From assembly GCA_016699575.1 (NCBI GenBank), contig CP064979.1, positions 4,278,001 to 4,342,000 of the forward strand: a DNA stretch of 64,000 nucleotides, in the 5' to 3' direction. The DNA comes from Flavobacteriales bacterium (GTDB lineage Bacteria; Bacteroidota; Bacteroidia; Flavobacteriales_F; PHOS-HE28). Positions 43,365 through 52,284 of this stretch are shown piece by piece. The stretch's first letter is position 1. Each line of letters starts with the position of its first letter. A program made the translations under genes and the position numbers. The notes below the pieces were generated by a model. The model saw only the letters and a program-made list of their open reading frames with translations, was not told the origin of the DNA and ran no database searches.

Positions 43365-46300
43365 ATGAGGCGAGTACTACCCACCATCTTCCTGATCGGC
43401 ACCCTGGCAGGCACCGCCCGCGCCACGCACATCAGCGGTGGCGAGATCTACTGGGATTGCCTGGGCAACAACCAGTACCAGATCACCCTCATCGTTTACC
43501 GCGACTGTTTCGGCGTGCAGCTGAACAACAACTTCGATGTGAACTTCGACAGTCCGTGCGGCAACTTCACGCAAACGGTGAACACCCCGAACGGGGTGGA
43601 GCTGAGCCAGCTGTGCGACCAGCAACTGCCCAACAGCACATGCAACGGGGGCAACCTCCCCGGTATCGAGCAGTACACCTACACCACCACGGTAACGCTG
43701 CCGCCGTGCAACGCATGGACGATCAGTTGGTCACTGGCCAACCGCAACGCGGCCATCGCCAACCTGCAGAACCCGAACAACACGCAGATGTACGAGCAGG
43801 CCGTGCTGGACAACAGCAGTGGTGTCTGCGAGGACAGTCCGCAGTTCACCAGCATCGCCAGCCCGTACGTGTGCCAGAACTACCCGGTGACCTACAGCTT
43901 GGGTGCCTACGACCCCGAAGGTGATTCGCTCACCTACACGCTCATCAATGCCATGGACCAGGGCGGTGTCCCCATCGCCTATGTGCCTCCTTACTCGGCC
44001 ACGCAGCCCATCACCGGCCTCACCATCGATGCGCAAACGGGCCTGCTGAGCTTCACGCCAACCCTGGCGGGCAACTGGGTGGTCGTGGTGGAAGTGAACA
44101 GCTACGACAGCTTGGGCAACTGGCTGGGCAGCGTGATGCGCGACATGCAGTTCGTGGTGTACCCGTGCAGCAACGTGCCGCCCGACGCCAGCACCGGCAC
44201 AATCGGGAGCGTGAGCGGTGCCGCGGTGCAGACCGGCCCGAACGCCATCCAGGTCTGCGAAAGCGGCAACATCTGCTTTGACTTCGTGATCAGCGACGCG
44301 AACGCGAACAACATCCTGGATGCGGTGACCAACGTGCAGCAGAGCTTGCCCGGCGCAACGTTCAGCTTCACCGGCACCAACCCGATCACCTGCACGGTGT
44401 GTTGGACCGGCTCGCAAGGCACCAGCGGCTTCTACCCCTTCATCGTGACGGTGGACGACGGCGCATGCCCGATCCCGGCTTTCCAGATATACGTCTATGA
44501 GGTGACCGTCATCGACGGGATCTTCATCGACGCCAGCAGCACCAACGAAAGCTGCGCGGGCCTGAACGATGGCAGTGTGAGCGTGGACGTTACCGAAGGC
44601 ACCGCTCCCTACAACTACAACTGGGGCATCCTGCCGCAGAACAGCGACAGCATCAATGTGGGCGCGGGGAGCTACACCGTGGTGGTGAGCGACGGTAACG
44701 GATGCGTGAGCGCACCGGCCACGGTGACCGTGAACACGACACAACCACCGGTGGCGAACGCCGGCAACAACTTCAACGTGTGCTTGGGCGGAAGCACCAT
44801 AGTCACCGGCAGCGCGCAGAACAGCAGTGGCACGGACTGGAGCGGCGGGGCAGGCACCTTCATCGGCAACGGCAACAACCAGCAGTACATCCCCACGAAC
44901 GCCGATATCATGAACGGCGGCGTGGACCTCTACTTCACCGCGAACGGCAACGGTGGATGCCCGCCTGATGTGGACACCGTGCATGTGAACTACTCCAATG
45001 CCTTCCTGAACGCGGCCACCAGCGATGTGGACGCCACCTGCAACGGCGGCACGAACGGCAGTGCCTCCTTCACCCCCAACGCGCCGGGCCTCACCTACCA
45101 GTGGAACACCAATCCGGTGCAGAACAGTGCCACCGCGACCGGTCTTGGTGCTGGCACCTATGCCATTACCGTAACCGACCAGCTCGGCTGCGACACCACG
45201 ATGACCGCAACGGTGACCGCACCACAGGCCATCACCATCGGCAACGTGCAAGTGGTGAACGAGGCGTGCGCCGGGCAAGGCAACGGCAGCGTGAGCATCA
45301 CGGTGAACGGAGGCACTTCACCCTACCAATACCTGTGGAGCAACGGTGCCACCACGCCATCCATTACCGTGGGCGCTGGCACGTACAGCGTTAGCGTGAC
45401 GGATGCGAACGGCTGCGCACCGGCCACCGCAACAGCTACCGTACAAGCTTCTGGCCAACCCAACCAAGCGAACGCGGGTCCTGACCAGATCGCTTGCGGC
45501 AGCAGCGCACCTGTGCAACTCACCGGCAGCGTGGTGAACGCCACGGGCGGCACTTGGAGCGGAGGTACCGGCAACTTCCTGGGTGGTGGTCTCAACCCGC
45601 AGTACGATCCCAGCGCTGCGGACATCGCCAACGGCGGCGTGTACCTGTACTTGAGCACCACCGGCAACACCACCTGCCCGCAGGACGTGGACACGGTGCA
45701 CATCACCTTCTCCACCTCTTTCCTCAATGCCAGCCTCACCACCACCGGCGTGGCCTGCAATGGCGGCAGCACGGGCAGCATTGCCTTCGCCCCTGCCCTG
45801 CCCGGCAATACCTACCTGTGGAATGACCCCGCAGCGCAGACCACCCCGAGCGCCGTTGGCCTGCCCAGCGGCACTTGGACGGTGACGGTGACCGACCAAT
45901 ACGGTTGTGACACTACGCTGAGCGCCTTCGTACCCCAACCGGCACCCTTGACCAGTGCGAACCTGGCGTTCACGAACCCCACCTGCGCCAACACCCTGAA
46001 CGGTACGGTGAGCGTGAGCGCCGTCGGCGGTACACCGGGATACACCTACCAATGGAGCGCCAACGCTGGCGGCCAGACCGGTCCCTCTGCCATCGGCCTG
46101 GGTACCGGTACGTACATCGTGGTGATCACCGATGCGAACAACTGCACAGCGCAGGCCAGCGCTACGCTCACCGCACCTGCTCCCATCACGTTGAGCGTGC
46201 AGGTGCCTGACACGGTGTGCGTGAACGCACCGGTGATGATGACGGCGCAAGCCAGCGGCGGCAGCGGAGCCTACACCATCACGTGGGGCGGCATCGGTAC

Positions 46301-47453
46301 GGGTTCGCCCATCACCTACTCGTTCCCCGCATCGCAAGTGGTAACGGTGAGCGCTACGGACGGCAACGGTTGCAACTCGCCGGTGGTGTTTGAGCAAGTC
46401 ATCGTCCTCGACCTGTCCTTGGCCAACCTGGACGTGTACGGTGATACGATCGCGTGCCCCGGGGAAAGTGCAACGGTGAGCGCCACGTTGAACAACTACG
46501 CCGGGACCTACGTCATCAATTGGCCGCAATTGGGCACCACGGGCAACGGTCCCTTCAACGTGCCGGTGACCACCAACCAGACGATCACAGCAGTGGTAAC
46601 GGACCAGTGCGGTGCCACCCTCACCGAGAGCGTGCAGCTGATCCTCGATGTACCACCGACCATCACGCTGCCTCCCGTGATAGCAGAGGGTTGCGCTCCC
46701 CTGACGGTGCAGATGCCCGACAGCCTCACCACGCAACCCGTCAGCTACCTGTGGATGTTCGGCGACGGCAACAGCAGCACGGATGTGGCTCCCTCGTACA
46801 CGTACAACAATGCGGGCTCGTACACGGTGAGCCTCACCGTCACCACCCCGAACGGCTGTAGCGCGAACGCGGTGAACACCGGACTGGTCACAGCCTACCC
46901 TTCCCCCACGGCCGCATTCACGGCAAGTACCTATCTCACGGATTTCGCCAACCAACCCATCACCTTCACCGATCAGAGCCCCGGCTCGCCCACCGACTTC
47001 GCTTGGGACTTCGGTGATGGCAACAACAGCACCGACCCGACCACGCAGCACAGCTATGGCACGGTGGGTGTGTTCCCGGTGACCTTGACCGTGACGGACG
47101 ACAACGGTTGTACCGGCAGCACCACGCAGAACGTCCAGATCACCCCGATCTACGATATCGACATCCCCACGGGCTTCACGCCGAACCCCGGTGGTGGCGA
47201 TGGCACCTACGATCCGAACGACCTCAGTAACGATGTGTTCTTCCCCTTCGTACAATTCGTCAAGGACTTCAATATGCGCATCTACAACCGCTGGGGCGAG
47301 CTCGTTTTCGAGAGCAACGACATCCGCATCGGTTGGAACGGTTTCTACCGCGACGCCCTTAGCCAACAGGACGTTTACGCCTACACCATGAAGGTCACGT
47401 TCGTGGACGACCGCGAAGTGGAGCGCATGGGCGACATCACCTTGTTCCGATAA
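43365..47453 (+). CDS. Giant T9SS type B cargo: SprB-like repeats, PKD, CHU_C
   Basis: The 1362-residue protein has a signal peptide (RRVLPTIFLIGTLAGTARA). A cadherin/PKD-like N-terminal region with paired cysteines follows. Four or more SprB-type repeats run from about residue 395 to 950; two adjacent long modules (about 466-695 and 706-930) are clear duplicates, each with VDTVHI/V, a CNGGSTGS-like motif and GTYAITVTDQLGCDTT. Two PKD domains (FGDGN near 1131 and 1216) precede a C-terminal CHU_C/T9SS type B sorting domain (about 1265-1362, TGFTPN...FNMRIYNRWGELVFES...W). It is probably an adhesin or matrix protein displayed at the cell surface. It is paired with the PorP/SprF gene 3 bp downstream, a standard T9SS type B arrangement. 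Confidence 0.93.
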   Translation: MRRVLPTIFLIGTLAGTARATHISGGEIYWDCLGNNQYQITLIVYRDCFGVQLNNNFDVNFDSPCGNFTQTVNTPNGVELSQLCDQQLPNSTCNGGNLPGIEQYTYTTTVTLPPCNAWTISWSLANRNAAIANLQNPNNTQMYEQAVLDNSSGVCEDSPQFTSIASPYVCQNYPVTYSLGAYDPEGDSLTYTLINAMDQGGVPIAYVPPYSATQPITGLTIDAQTGLLSFTPTLAGNWVVVVEVNSYDSLGNWLGSVMRDMQFVVYPCSNVPPDASTGTIGSVSGAAVQTGPNAIQVCESGNICFDFVISDANANNILDAVTNVQQSLPGATFSFTGTNPITCTVCWTGSQGTSGFYPFIVTVDDGACPIPAFQIYVYEVTVIDGIFIDASSTNESCAGLNDGSVSVDVTEGTAPYNYNWGILPQNSDSINVGAGSYTVVVSDGNGCVSAPATVTVNTTQPPVANAGNNFNVCLGGSTIVTGSAQNSSGTDWSGGAGTFIGNGNNQQYIPTNADIMNGGVDLYFTANGNGGCPPDVDTVHVNYSNAFLNAATSDVDATCNGGTNGSASFTPNAPGLTYQWNTNPVQNSATATGLGAGTYAITVTDQLGCDTTMTATVTAPQAITIGNVQVVNEACAGQGNGSVSITVNGGTSPYQYLWSNGATTPSITVGAGTYSVSVTDANGCAPATATATVQASGQPNQANAGPDQIACGSSAPVQLTGSVVNATGGTWSGGTGNFLGGGLNPQYDPSAADIANGGVYLYLSTTGNTTCPQDVDTVHITFSTSFLNASLTTTGVACNGGSTGSIAFAPALPGNTYLWNDPAAQTTPSAVGLPSGTWTVTVTDQYGCDTTLSAFVPQPAPLTSANLAFTNPTCANTLNGTVSVSAVGGTPGYTYQWSANAGGQTGPSAIGLGTGTYIVVITDANNCTAQASATLTAPAPITLSVQVPDTVCVNAPVMMTAQASGGSGAYTITWGGIGTGSPITYSFPASQVVTVSATDGNGCNSPVVFEQVIVLDLSLANLDVYGDTIACPGESATVSATLNNYAGTYVINWPQLGTTGNGPFNVPVTTNQTITAVVTDQCGATLTESVQLILDVPPTITLPPVIAEGCAPLTVQMPDSLTTQPVSYLWMFGDGNSSTDVAPSYTYNNAGSYTVSLTVTTPNGCSANAVNTGLVTAYPSPTAAFTASTYLTDFANQPITFTDQSPGSPTDFAWDFGDGNNSTDPTTQHSYGTVGVFPVTLTVTDDNGCTGSTTQNVQITPIYDIDIPTGFTPNPGGGDGTYDPNDLSNDVFFPFVQFVKDFNMRIYNRWGELVFESNDIRIGWNGFYRDALSQQDVYAYTMKVTFVDDREVERMGDITLFR

Positions 47454-47456
47454 GTC

Positions 47457-48455
47457 ATGAGGACCAGCAGGAGCATCATCCTGGCCAGCATGGCTCTGAC
47501 CTTGCCGGCCGTTGCGCAGGATCCCCAACTGAGCCAGTTCTACGCGGCACCGTTGTACCTGAACCCTGCCCTGACCGGGAACACCGTGCAGGAGCGCGCT
47601 ATCCTCAATTACCGCACACAGTGGACCGGTCTGCCCAAGGGCTACGACACGTACGCGATGAGCTACGACCATCGCACCGAGAACATGCACCACGGCTATG
47701 GCGTCTTCGCCATGCGCGACCAGGCTGGCAGCAACAACCTGTCGTTCACCCATGTGGGCCTCAACTACGCCTATGAAGCGCCCATCGACCGCCGCCGTTC
47801 CGTGCGCTTCGGATTGAAGGTAGGCTACACTTTCCGCGCGTTCGATCCCACAAACGTGGTGTTCGCTGACCAGATCGTGCGCGACAATGCGGCCACGAGC
47901 ATCGAAGCCGGTATGGTGGAGCGCGCCAGCTACTTCGATGTGGGCGCTGGTGGCATGTACTACACCGAGCAGTTCTGGATCGGCACCTCACTGAGCCACC
48001 TGAACCGTCCTCAGCAGACCCTCTTCACCCAAGGCGATGTGCGCCTGCCCGTGCGCACCAGTATCCACGCTGGTTACCGCATGCCCATCGACGGCAAGAA
48101 GATGCGCCGTAGCCGCTCGTTCGCCACGTTGGCCGCGCACTACAAAAGCCAGGGCAAGTGGGACCAATTGGACCTGGGCGCCTACCTCACCCACCGCAAC
48201 CTGACCGGCGGCCTTTGGTACCGTGGCCTGCCCGCTCTGAAAGCCTATGCACCCGGCTATCCGAACGACGACGCGATAGTGGTGTTGTTCGGCTACGAGA
48301 CCGAGAAGCAATTGCGCATCGTGTACAGCTACGATGTTACGATCAGCTGGCTGGGTGTGAAGAGCGGCGGCGCGCACGAGGTGAGCCTCATCTTCGAATG
48401 GCCCAAGCGCAGCCCGAGCAAGAAGTTCAGGGCGGTGCCGTGCCCGAAGTTCTGA
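47457..48455 (+). CDS. PorP/SprF-family T9SS outer-membrane protein
   Basis: The 332-residue protein is an outer-membrane barrel of the PorP/SprF family that helps export or attach type B cargo. The signal peptide ends in PAVAQ. The signature DPQLSQFYAAPLYLNPALTG follows, with YRTQW, YDTYAMSYDHR and a MGxG-type block (FAMRDQAGSNNLSFTHVGLNYAYEAPI). The length is normal. It begins 3 bp after the giant adhesin's stop, so it is the dedicated partner of that protein. The final block ending in VPCPKF is typical. Confidence 0.95.
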   Translation: MRTSRSIILASMALTLPAVAQDPQLSQFYAAPLYLNPALTGNTVQERAILNYRTQWTGLPKGYDTYAMSYDHRTENMHHGYGVFAMRDQAGSNNLSFTHVGLNYAYEAPIDRRRSVRFGLKVGYTFRAFDPTNVVFADQIVRDNAATSIEAGMVERASYFDVGAGGMYYTEQFWIGTSLSHLNRPQQTLFTQGDVRLPVRTSIHAGYRMPIDGKKMRRSRSFATLAAHYKSQGKWDQLDLGAYLTHRNLTGGLWYRGLPALKAYAPGYPNDDAIVVLFGYETEKQLRIVYSYDVTISWLGVKSGGAHEVSLIFEWPKRSPSKKFRAVPCPKF

Positions 48456-48463
48456 TGATGGGT

Positions 48464-48495
48464 TTTCACCGCAGAGACGCAGAGAGCGCGGAGAA
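48464..48495. repeat. Half-element of the CACAGAG/CACGGAG repeat family
   Basis: A single arm, TTTTCACCGCAGAGACGCAG and on to GCGGAG, lies just after the PorP stop. No inverted partner is seen before argS, so it looks like a decayed or truncated copy. Confidence 0.5.
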
Positions 48496-48512
48496 CTCAG
48501 GGGTCGGAATTG

Positions 48513-50303
48513 TCACATCCGCTCCGGCACTTCGATGGCCAGGCACCACATCGCCTTCTTCGTCACTGCTGCCACGGCGCCGCTCAGCGCCAAACGAAAG
48601 TCGCGCTTGCCCGCATCTTCTTCCTTGAGCACAGGTACGGCTTGGTAGAAGCCGTTGTAGGCCTTCACCAATTCGTAAGCGTGGTTCGCCACCGATGAGG
48701 GGTCGAGGCGCGAAGCTGCTTCATGCAGTACCGCAGGGAACTGGTGGAGGAGCTTCAGGACGTTGCGCTCTTCCGGCAACAAGAGCCATGTGCCCATGTG
48801 CTCATGGGACCATGTGGCCATGCTTCCGGACTTGCGCAGCAACGACCTGATCCGCGCGTACGTGTATTGGATGAACGGTCCGGTGTGCCCTTGAAGGTCG
48901 ATGCTGGCGGCGGGGTCGAAGAGCATCCGCTTCTTCGGATCCACCTTCAGCAGGAAATACTTCAACGCGGCCAGCCCGATCATCTCGAAAAGTCTGGTGC
49001 GCTCTTCCTCGCTGAAGTCATCGAGCTTGCTCAACTGCTCGCCGGCCGTGCGTGCTTCGGTAACCACTTCGTCCATCAGGTCGTCGGCATCCACAACGGT
49101 GCCTTCGCGGCTCTTCATCTTGCCGCTGGGCAGGTCCACCATGCCGTAGCTCAAGTGGAAGAGCTCGCTGGCCCATTCGAACCCGAGCTTCTTCAGGATG
49201 ATGAACAGGACCTTGAAGTGGTAGTCCTGCTCGTTCCCCACGGTGTAGATCAACTTGCTCAAGCCGGGATACTCCTCGAACCGCTTGATCGCAGTACCGA
49301 TGTCCTGCGTCATGTACACGCTGGTGCCATCGCGGCGCAGCAGCACCTTCTCATCGAGACCTTCCTTGGTGTTATCCACCCAAACCGCCCCGTCCTTCTC
49401 GTAGAACACACCCTTTTTCAAGCCCTCCAGCACGTCGTTCTTGCCGAGCACGTAGGTCTGGCTCTCGTAGTAGTTCCGGTCGAAGTCCACACCGGCGCGC
49501 TGGTACGTGGCCTCGAAGCCTTCGTACACCCAGCCGTTCATCTTCTCCCACAAGGCGCGGACCTGCGGGTCGTTCGCTTCCCACTTACGCAGCATCTCCT
49601 GGGCTTCGAGTAGCATCGGGGCGTCCTTTTCGGCTTCCTCTTTCGATCGGCCCGCAGCGATCAACGCATCGATCTCCTTCTTGTAGGCCTTGTCGAACTC
49701 CACGTAGTACTTCCCGACCAGCTTATCGCCTTTCAAACCGCTGCTCTGCGGCGTTTCGCCGTTGCCGAACTTCTGCCAGGCCAACATGCTCTTGCAGATG
49801 TGGATGCCGCGGTCGTTGATCACCTGCACCTTCACCACTTCGTTGCCCGCGCATTGAAGGATGCGGCTCACGCTATAGCCGAGGAAGATGTTGCGCAGGT
49901 GGCCGAGGTGCAGCGGCTTGTTCGTGTTGGGGCTCGCGTACTCAACCATCACCTTCTTTCCGTTCGGCGCGAACTGGAGGATGTCCAGTGCGGTTGCCTC
50001 ACTGAGGAACGTGAACCAATAGCTGTTGGTAATGACGAGGTTGAGGAAACCCTTGATGACATTGAAGCGCTCGACCTCCGCAACGTTGGTTTTAAGGAAC
50101 TCGCCCAAGGCCGTGGCCGTTTGCTCCGGCCCCAGCTTGCTGGCCTTCAGGAACGGGAACACGTTGATGGTGACATCACCCTCGAACTCCGGCCGCGTGC
50201 CTTGGAAGGTCACGGCCTTGGTGTCCAGGTCGTGCTGGAAGAGCTGTTGGAACGCTTGCTGGAGAGCGGGCAGGAGCCGCGCTTGGAGTCTGTCTTGGAA
50301 CAT
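48513..50303 (-). CDS. argS: Arginine--tRNA ligase
   Basis: The 596-residue class I synthetase charges tRNA-Arg. The N-terminal additional domain is followed by VEYASPNTNKPLHLGHLRNIF, where HLGH is the HIGH motif near residue 133. The KMSKS-like loop is GKMKSREG near residue 392. QDIGTAIKRFEEYP and the C-terminal DALR anticodon-binding helices complete it. The length is normal for the family. It is the last gene of a minus-strand run pyrD, HMG-CoA lyase-like, argS, with a 62-bp gap before it. Confidence 0.98.
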   Translation of the reverse strand: MFQDRLQARLLPALQQAFQQLFQHDLDTKAVTFQGTRPEFEGDVTINVFPFLKASKLGPEQTATALGEFLKTNVAEVERFNVIKGFLNLVITNSYWFTFLSEATALDILQFAPNGKKVMVEYASPNTNKPLHLGHLRNIFLGYSVSRILQCAGNEVVKVQVINDRGIHICKSMLAWQKFGNGETPQSSGLKGDKLVGKYYVEFDKAYKKEIDALIAAGRSKEEAEKDAPMLLEAQEMLRKWEANDPQVRALWEKMNGWVYEGFEATYQRAGVDFDRNYYESQTYVLGKNDVLEGLKKGVFYEKDGAVWVDNTKEGLDEKVLLRRDGTSVYMTQDIGTAIKRFEEYPGLSKLIYTVGNEQDYHFKVLFIILKKLGFEWASELFHLSYGMVDLPSGKMKSREGTVVDADDLMDEVVTEARTAGEQLSKLDDFSEEERTRLFEMIGLAALKYFLLKVDPKKRMLFDPAASIDLQGHTGPFIQYTYARIRSLLRKSGSMATWSHEHMGTWLLLPEERNVLKLLHQFPAVLHEAASRLDPSSVANHAYELVKAYNGFYQAVPVLKEEDAGKRDFRLALSGAVAAVTKKAMWCLAIEVPERM

Positions 50304-50365
50304 CGTTGAAAGCCGTCCGAAGGCGAACGGGCCGCGAAGGAAAGCAATGGCAGCCGAGGAGGCGC

Positions 50366-51232
50366 CTAGCGGGCAGCGGGGAACACCCCGGCGGCCAGCT
50401 CCACGCAGCGTTGCAACTGGGCGAGGTCGAGCCCGGTCCTGGTGCCGCGTTGCTCAAGATCGCCGACAAAGAGTTCCATGGCCAGGTTACCGACCAGGTC
50501 ATCCTCGGCCATCGGACAGCCTCCGTAGCCCTTCAGCGCCCCATCGAAACGACGGCACCCTGCATTCCAAGCCGCATCGGTCTTCGCCTTCCAGTTGTCC
50601 AACCGCGCGTGCAGGTGTGCGCCGAACTCCACATGGGGCATGGCAGGGATCAATGCGCTGAACATCGAACCCACATCCTCGGGCTGTGCCACGCCCACGG
50701 TGTCCGCCAACGAGATGATGCGTACGCCCAATTCGTTGACCAACCGGTCGGTCCACTTCAACGCGATGTCCGCATTCCATGGATCACCATAGGGATTGCC
50801 GAACGCCATGCTGATGTACACCACGAGTTCCTTCCCGCTGGCCTGCGCCATTTCGGCGATACGCGCCGTCCGCTGCCAACTGCCTTCGATGCTCGTGTTC
50901 GTGTTGCGCTGTTGGAAGGTCTCGCTGATGCTGAAGGGGTAGCCCAGGTAGGTGACGCGCTCTTGTTTGCAGGCATCCTCGGCGCCGCGCTCATTGGCGA
51001 CGATGACCAGCAACTTGCTCTCCGACGTACCAATGCGCGCCAGCACTTCAGTAGTATCCGCCAACTGCGGGATAGCCTTCGCACTCACGAAGCTGCCGAT
51101 GTCGATGGTGTCGAAGCCGACCTTCAACAGCTCATCCAAGTACCTCACCTTCACATCCGTTGGGATGAAATCGTGCAGGCCCTGCATGGCATCGCGCGGG
51201 CACTCGATCAGCTTCACTTGTGGCTTTTCCAT
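50366..51232 (-). CDS. HMG-CoA lyase-like enzyme
   Basis: The 288-residue TIM-barrel protein belongs to the HMGL/DRE family, subgroup hydroxymethylglutaryl-CoA lyase. It starts with VKLIECPRDAMQG (LxExxRDGxQ of the active site). IDIGSFV and LADTVGVAQPEDV give the metal-binding strand, and EFGAHLHARLDNWKAKTDAAWNAGCRRFDGALKGYGGCPMA has the catalytic Cys loop GGCP. It would cleave HMG-CoA to acetoacetate and acetyl-CoA in leucine catabolism. The 19-bp overlap with pyrD indicates translational coupling. No other leucine-degradation genes are here. Confidence 0.87.
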   Translation of the reverse strand: MEKPQVKLIECPRDAMQGLHDFIPTDVKVRYLDELLKVGFDTIDIGSFVSAKAIPQLADTTEVLARIGTSESKLLVIVANERGAEDACKQERVTYLGYPFSISETFQQRNTNTSIEGSWQRTARIAEMAQASGKELVVYISMAFGNPYGDPWNADIALKWTDRLVNELGVRIISLADTVGVAQPEDVGSMFSALIPAMPHVEFGAHLHARLDNWKAKTDAAWNAGCRRFDGALKGYGGCPMAEDDLVGNLAMELFVGDLEQRGTRTGLDLAQLQRCVELAAGVFPAAR

Positions 51233-52251
51233 GTCACGTAGGCTTCATTGATGCGCTTAAGTAGCGCGGGACCTTCGTACACCAGGCCCGTGTACACCTG
51301 CACGAGATCAGCACCGGCTTCCAGTTTCTCCAAAGCAGCTTCAGCACTGTCGATGCCACCGACCCCGATGATGACACACGGACGCGGCAACTGCTCGCGC
51401 AGATAGCGCACGACTTCCGTGCTCCGAGAACGCACCGGCGCTCCGCTCAGTCCGCCTGCGCCGATGGCTTCCAGTTGCGCATGGGGCGTCTTCAGGTTGG
51501 CGCGTGAGATGGTCGTGTTGGTTGCCACCACACCTTGTATGCCGCTCTCCTTCACCACGGCCACCACGTCGTCCAACTGCTCGTTGGTCATGTCGGGGGC
51601 GATCTTCAGAAGAATGGGCCTTGGCTTGCCCGTTGCACGGTTCCGCTTGCCGACTTCGTTCAGGATGCGCAGCAGCGGGCCGCGGTCCTGCAAAGCGCGC
51701 AGCCCTGGCGTGTTCGGCGAGCTCACGTTCACGGTGAAGTAGTCAACCACCGGATGGAGCGCATCAAAGCACTTCACGTAGTCGTCCACCGCAAGCTCGT
51801 TCGCCGTGACCTTGTTCTTGCCGATGTTGCCGCCAACGATGATGCCCGAAGGCCGTGACTTCAACCGCGCAGCGGCGGCCACCATGCCATCGTTGTTGAA
51901 GCCCATGCGATTGATCAGCGCGCGGTCGGGCTTCAAGCGGAACAAGCGCGGGCGGTCATTGCCGGGTTGGGCCAAGGGCGTCACGGTACCGATCTCCACA
52001 TGGCTGAAACCGATGCACCCAAGAGCATCCACATGCTCGGCGTTCTTGTCCATCCCTGCAGCCAAGCCGACCGGTCCCGGGAACCGCAGTCCCATCACTT
52101 CGATGGAAGCGCCGCCGGGCGGCTTCCTCCCGCCGAACATAACCAAGGCACCAGGGACGTGCTTGGCAAACTCCAAAAGCCTGAAGGTGAGCCGGTGTGC
52201 CCGCTCAGGAGGAAGGAGGAAGAGCAGCGGGCGAAGAAGCGGGTACAGCAT
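51214..52251 (-). CDS. pyrD: Quinone-dependent dihydroorotate dehydrogenase
   Basis: The 345-residue class 2 enzyme oxidises dihydroorotate to orotate in pyrimidine synthesis, using quinone. A short N-terminal hydrophobic/amphipathic membrane-association region (MLYPLLRPLLFLLPPERAHRLTF) precedes the FMN barrel: GLAAGMDKNAE, VEIGTVTPLAQPGNDRPRLFRL, NRMGFNNDG, and VNVSSPNTPGL with the catalytic Ser that marks class 2. The C-terminal GVGGIDSAEAALEKLEAGADLVQVYTGLVYEGP is the typical FMN phosphate site. A TAGCTTCG box lies 7 nt before the ATG. Confidence 0.97.
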   Translation of the reverse strand: MLYPLLRPLLFLLPPERAHRLTFRLLEFAKHVPGALVMFGGRKPPGGASIEVMGLRFPGPVGLAAGMDKNAEHVDALGCIGFSHVEIGTVTPLAQPGNDRPRLFRLKPDRALINRMGFNNDGMVAAAARLKSRPSGIIVGGNIGKNKVTANELAVDDYVKCFDALHPVVDYFTVNVSSPNTPGLRALQDRGPLLRILNEVGKRNRATGKPRPILLKIAPDMTNEQLDDVVAVVKESGIQGVVATNTTISRANLKTPHAQLEAIGAGGLSGAPVRSRSTEVVRYLREQLPRPCVIIGVGGIDSAEAALEKLEAGADLVQVYTGLVYEGPALLKRINEAYVTWKSHK

Positions 52252-52284
52252 CGGGCCGCGAAGCTATCCCGCCGCAGGTGACCA

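Noticed and set aside
45318..47753. 811-codon open frame antisense to the giant adhesin
   Set aside because: It runs wholly against a protein with clear T9SS and PKD domains; in GC-rich DNA long antisense frames arise from third-position bias, and its translation is low-complexity (Val/Gly/His/Arg-rich).
48723..49613. 296-codon antisense frame within argS
   Set aside because: It is a shadow of argS, with no start context and no recognised motif.
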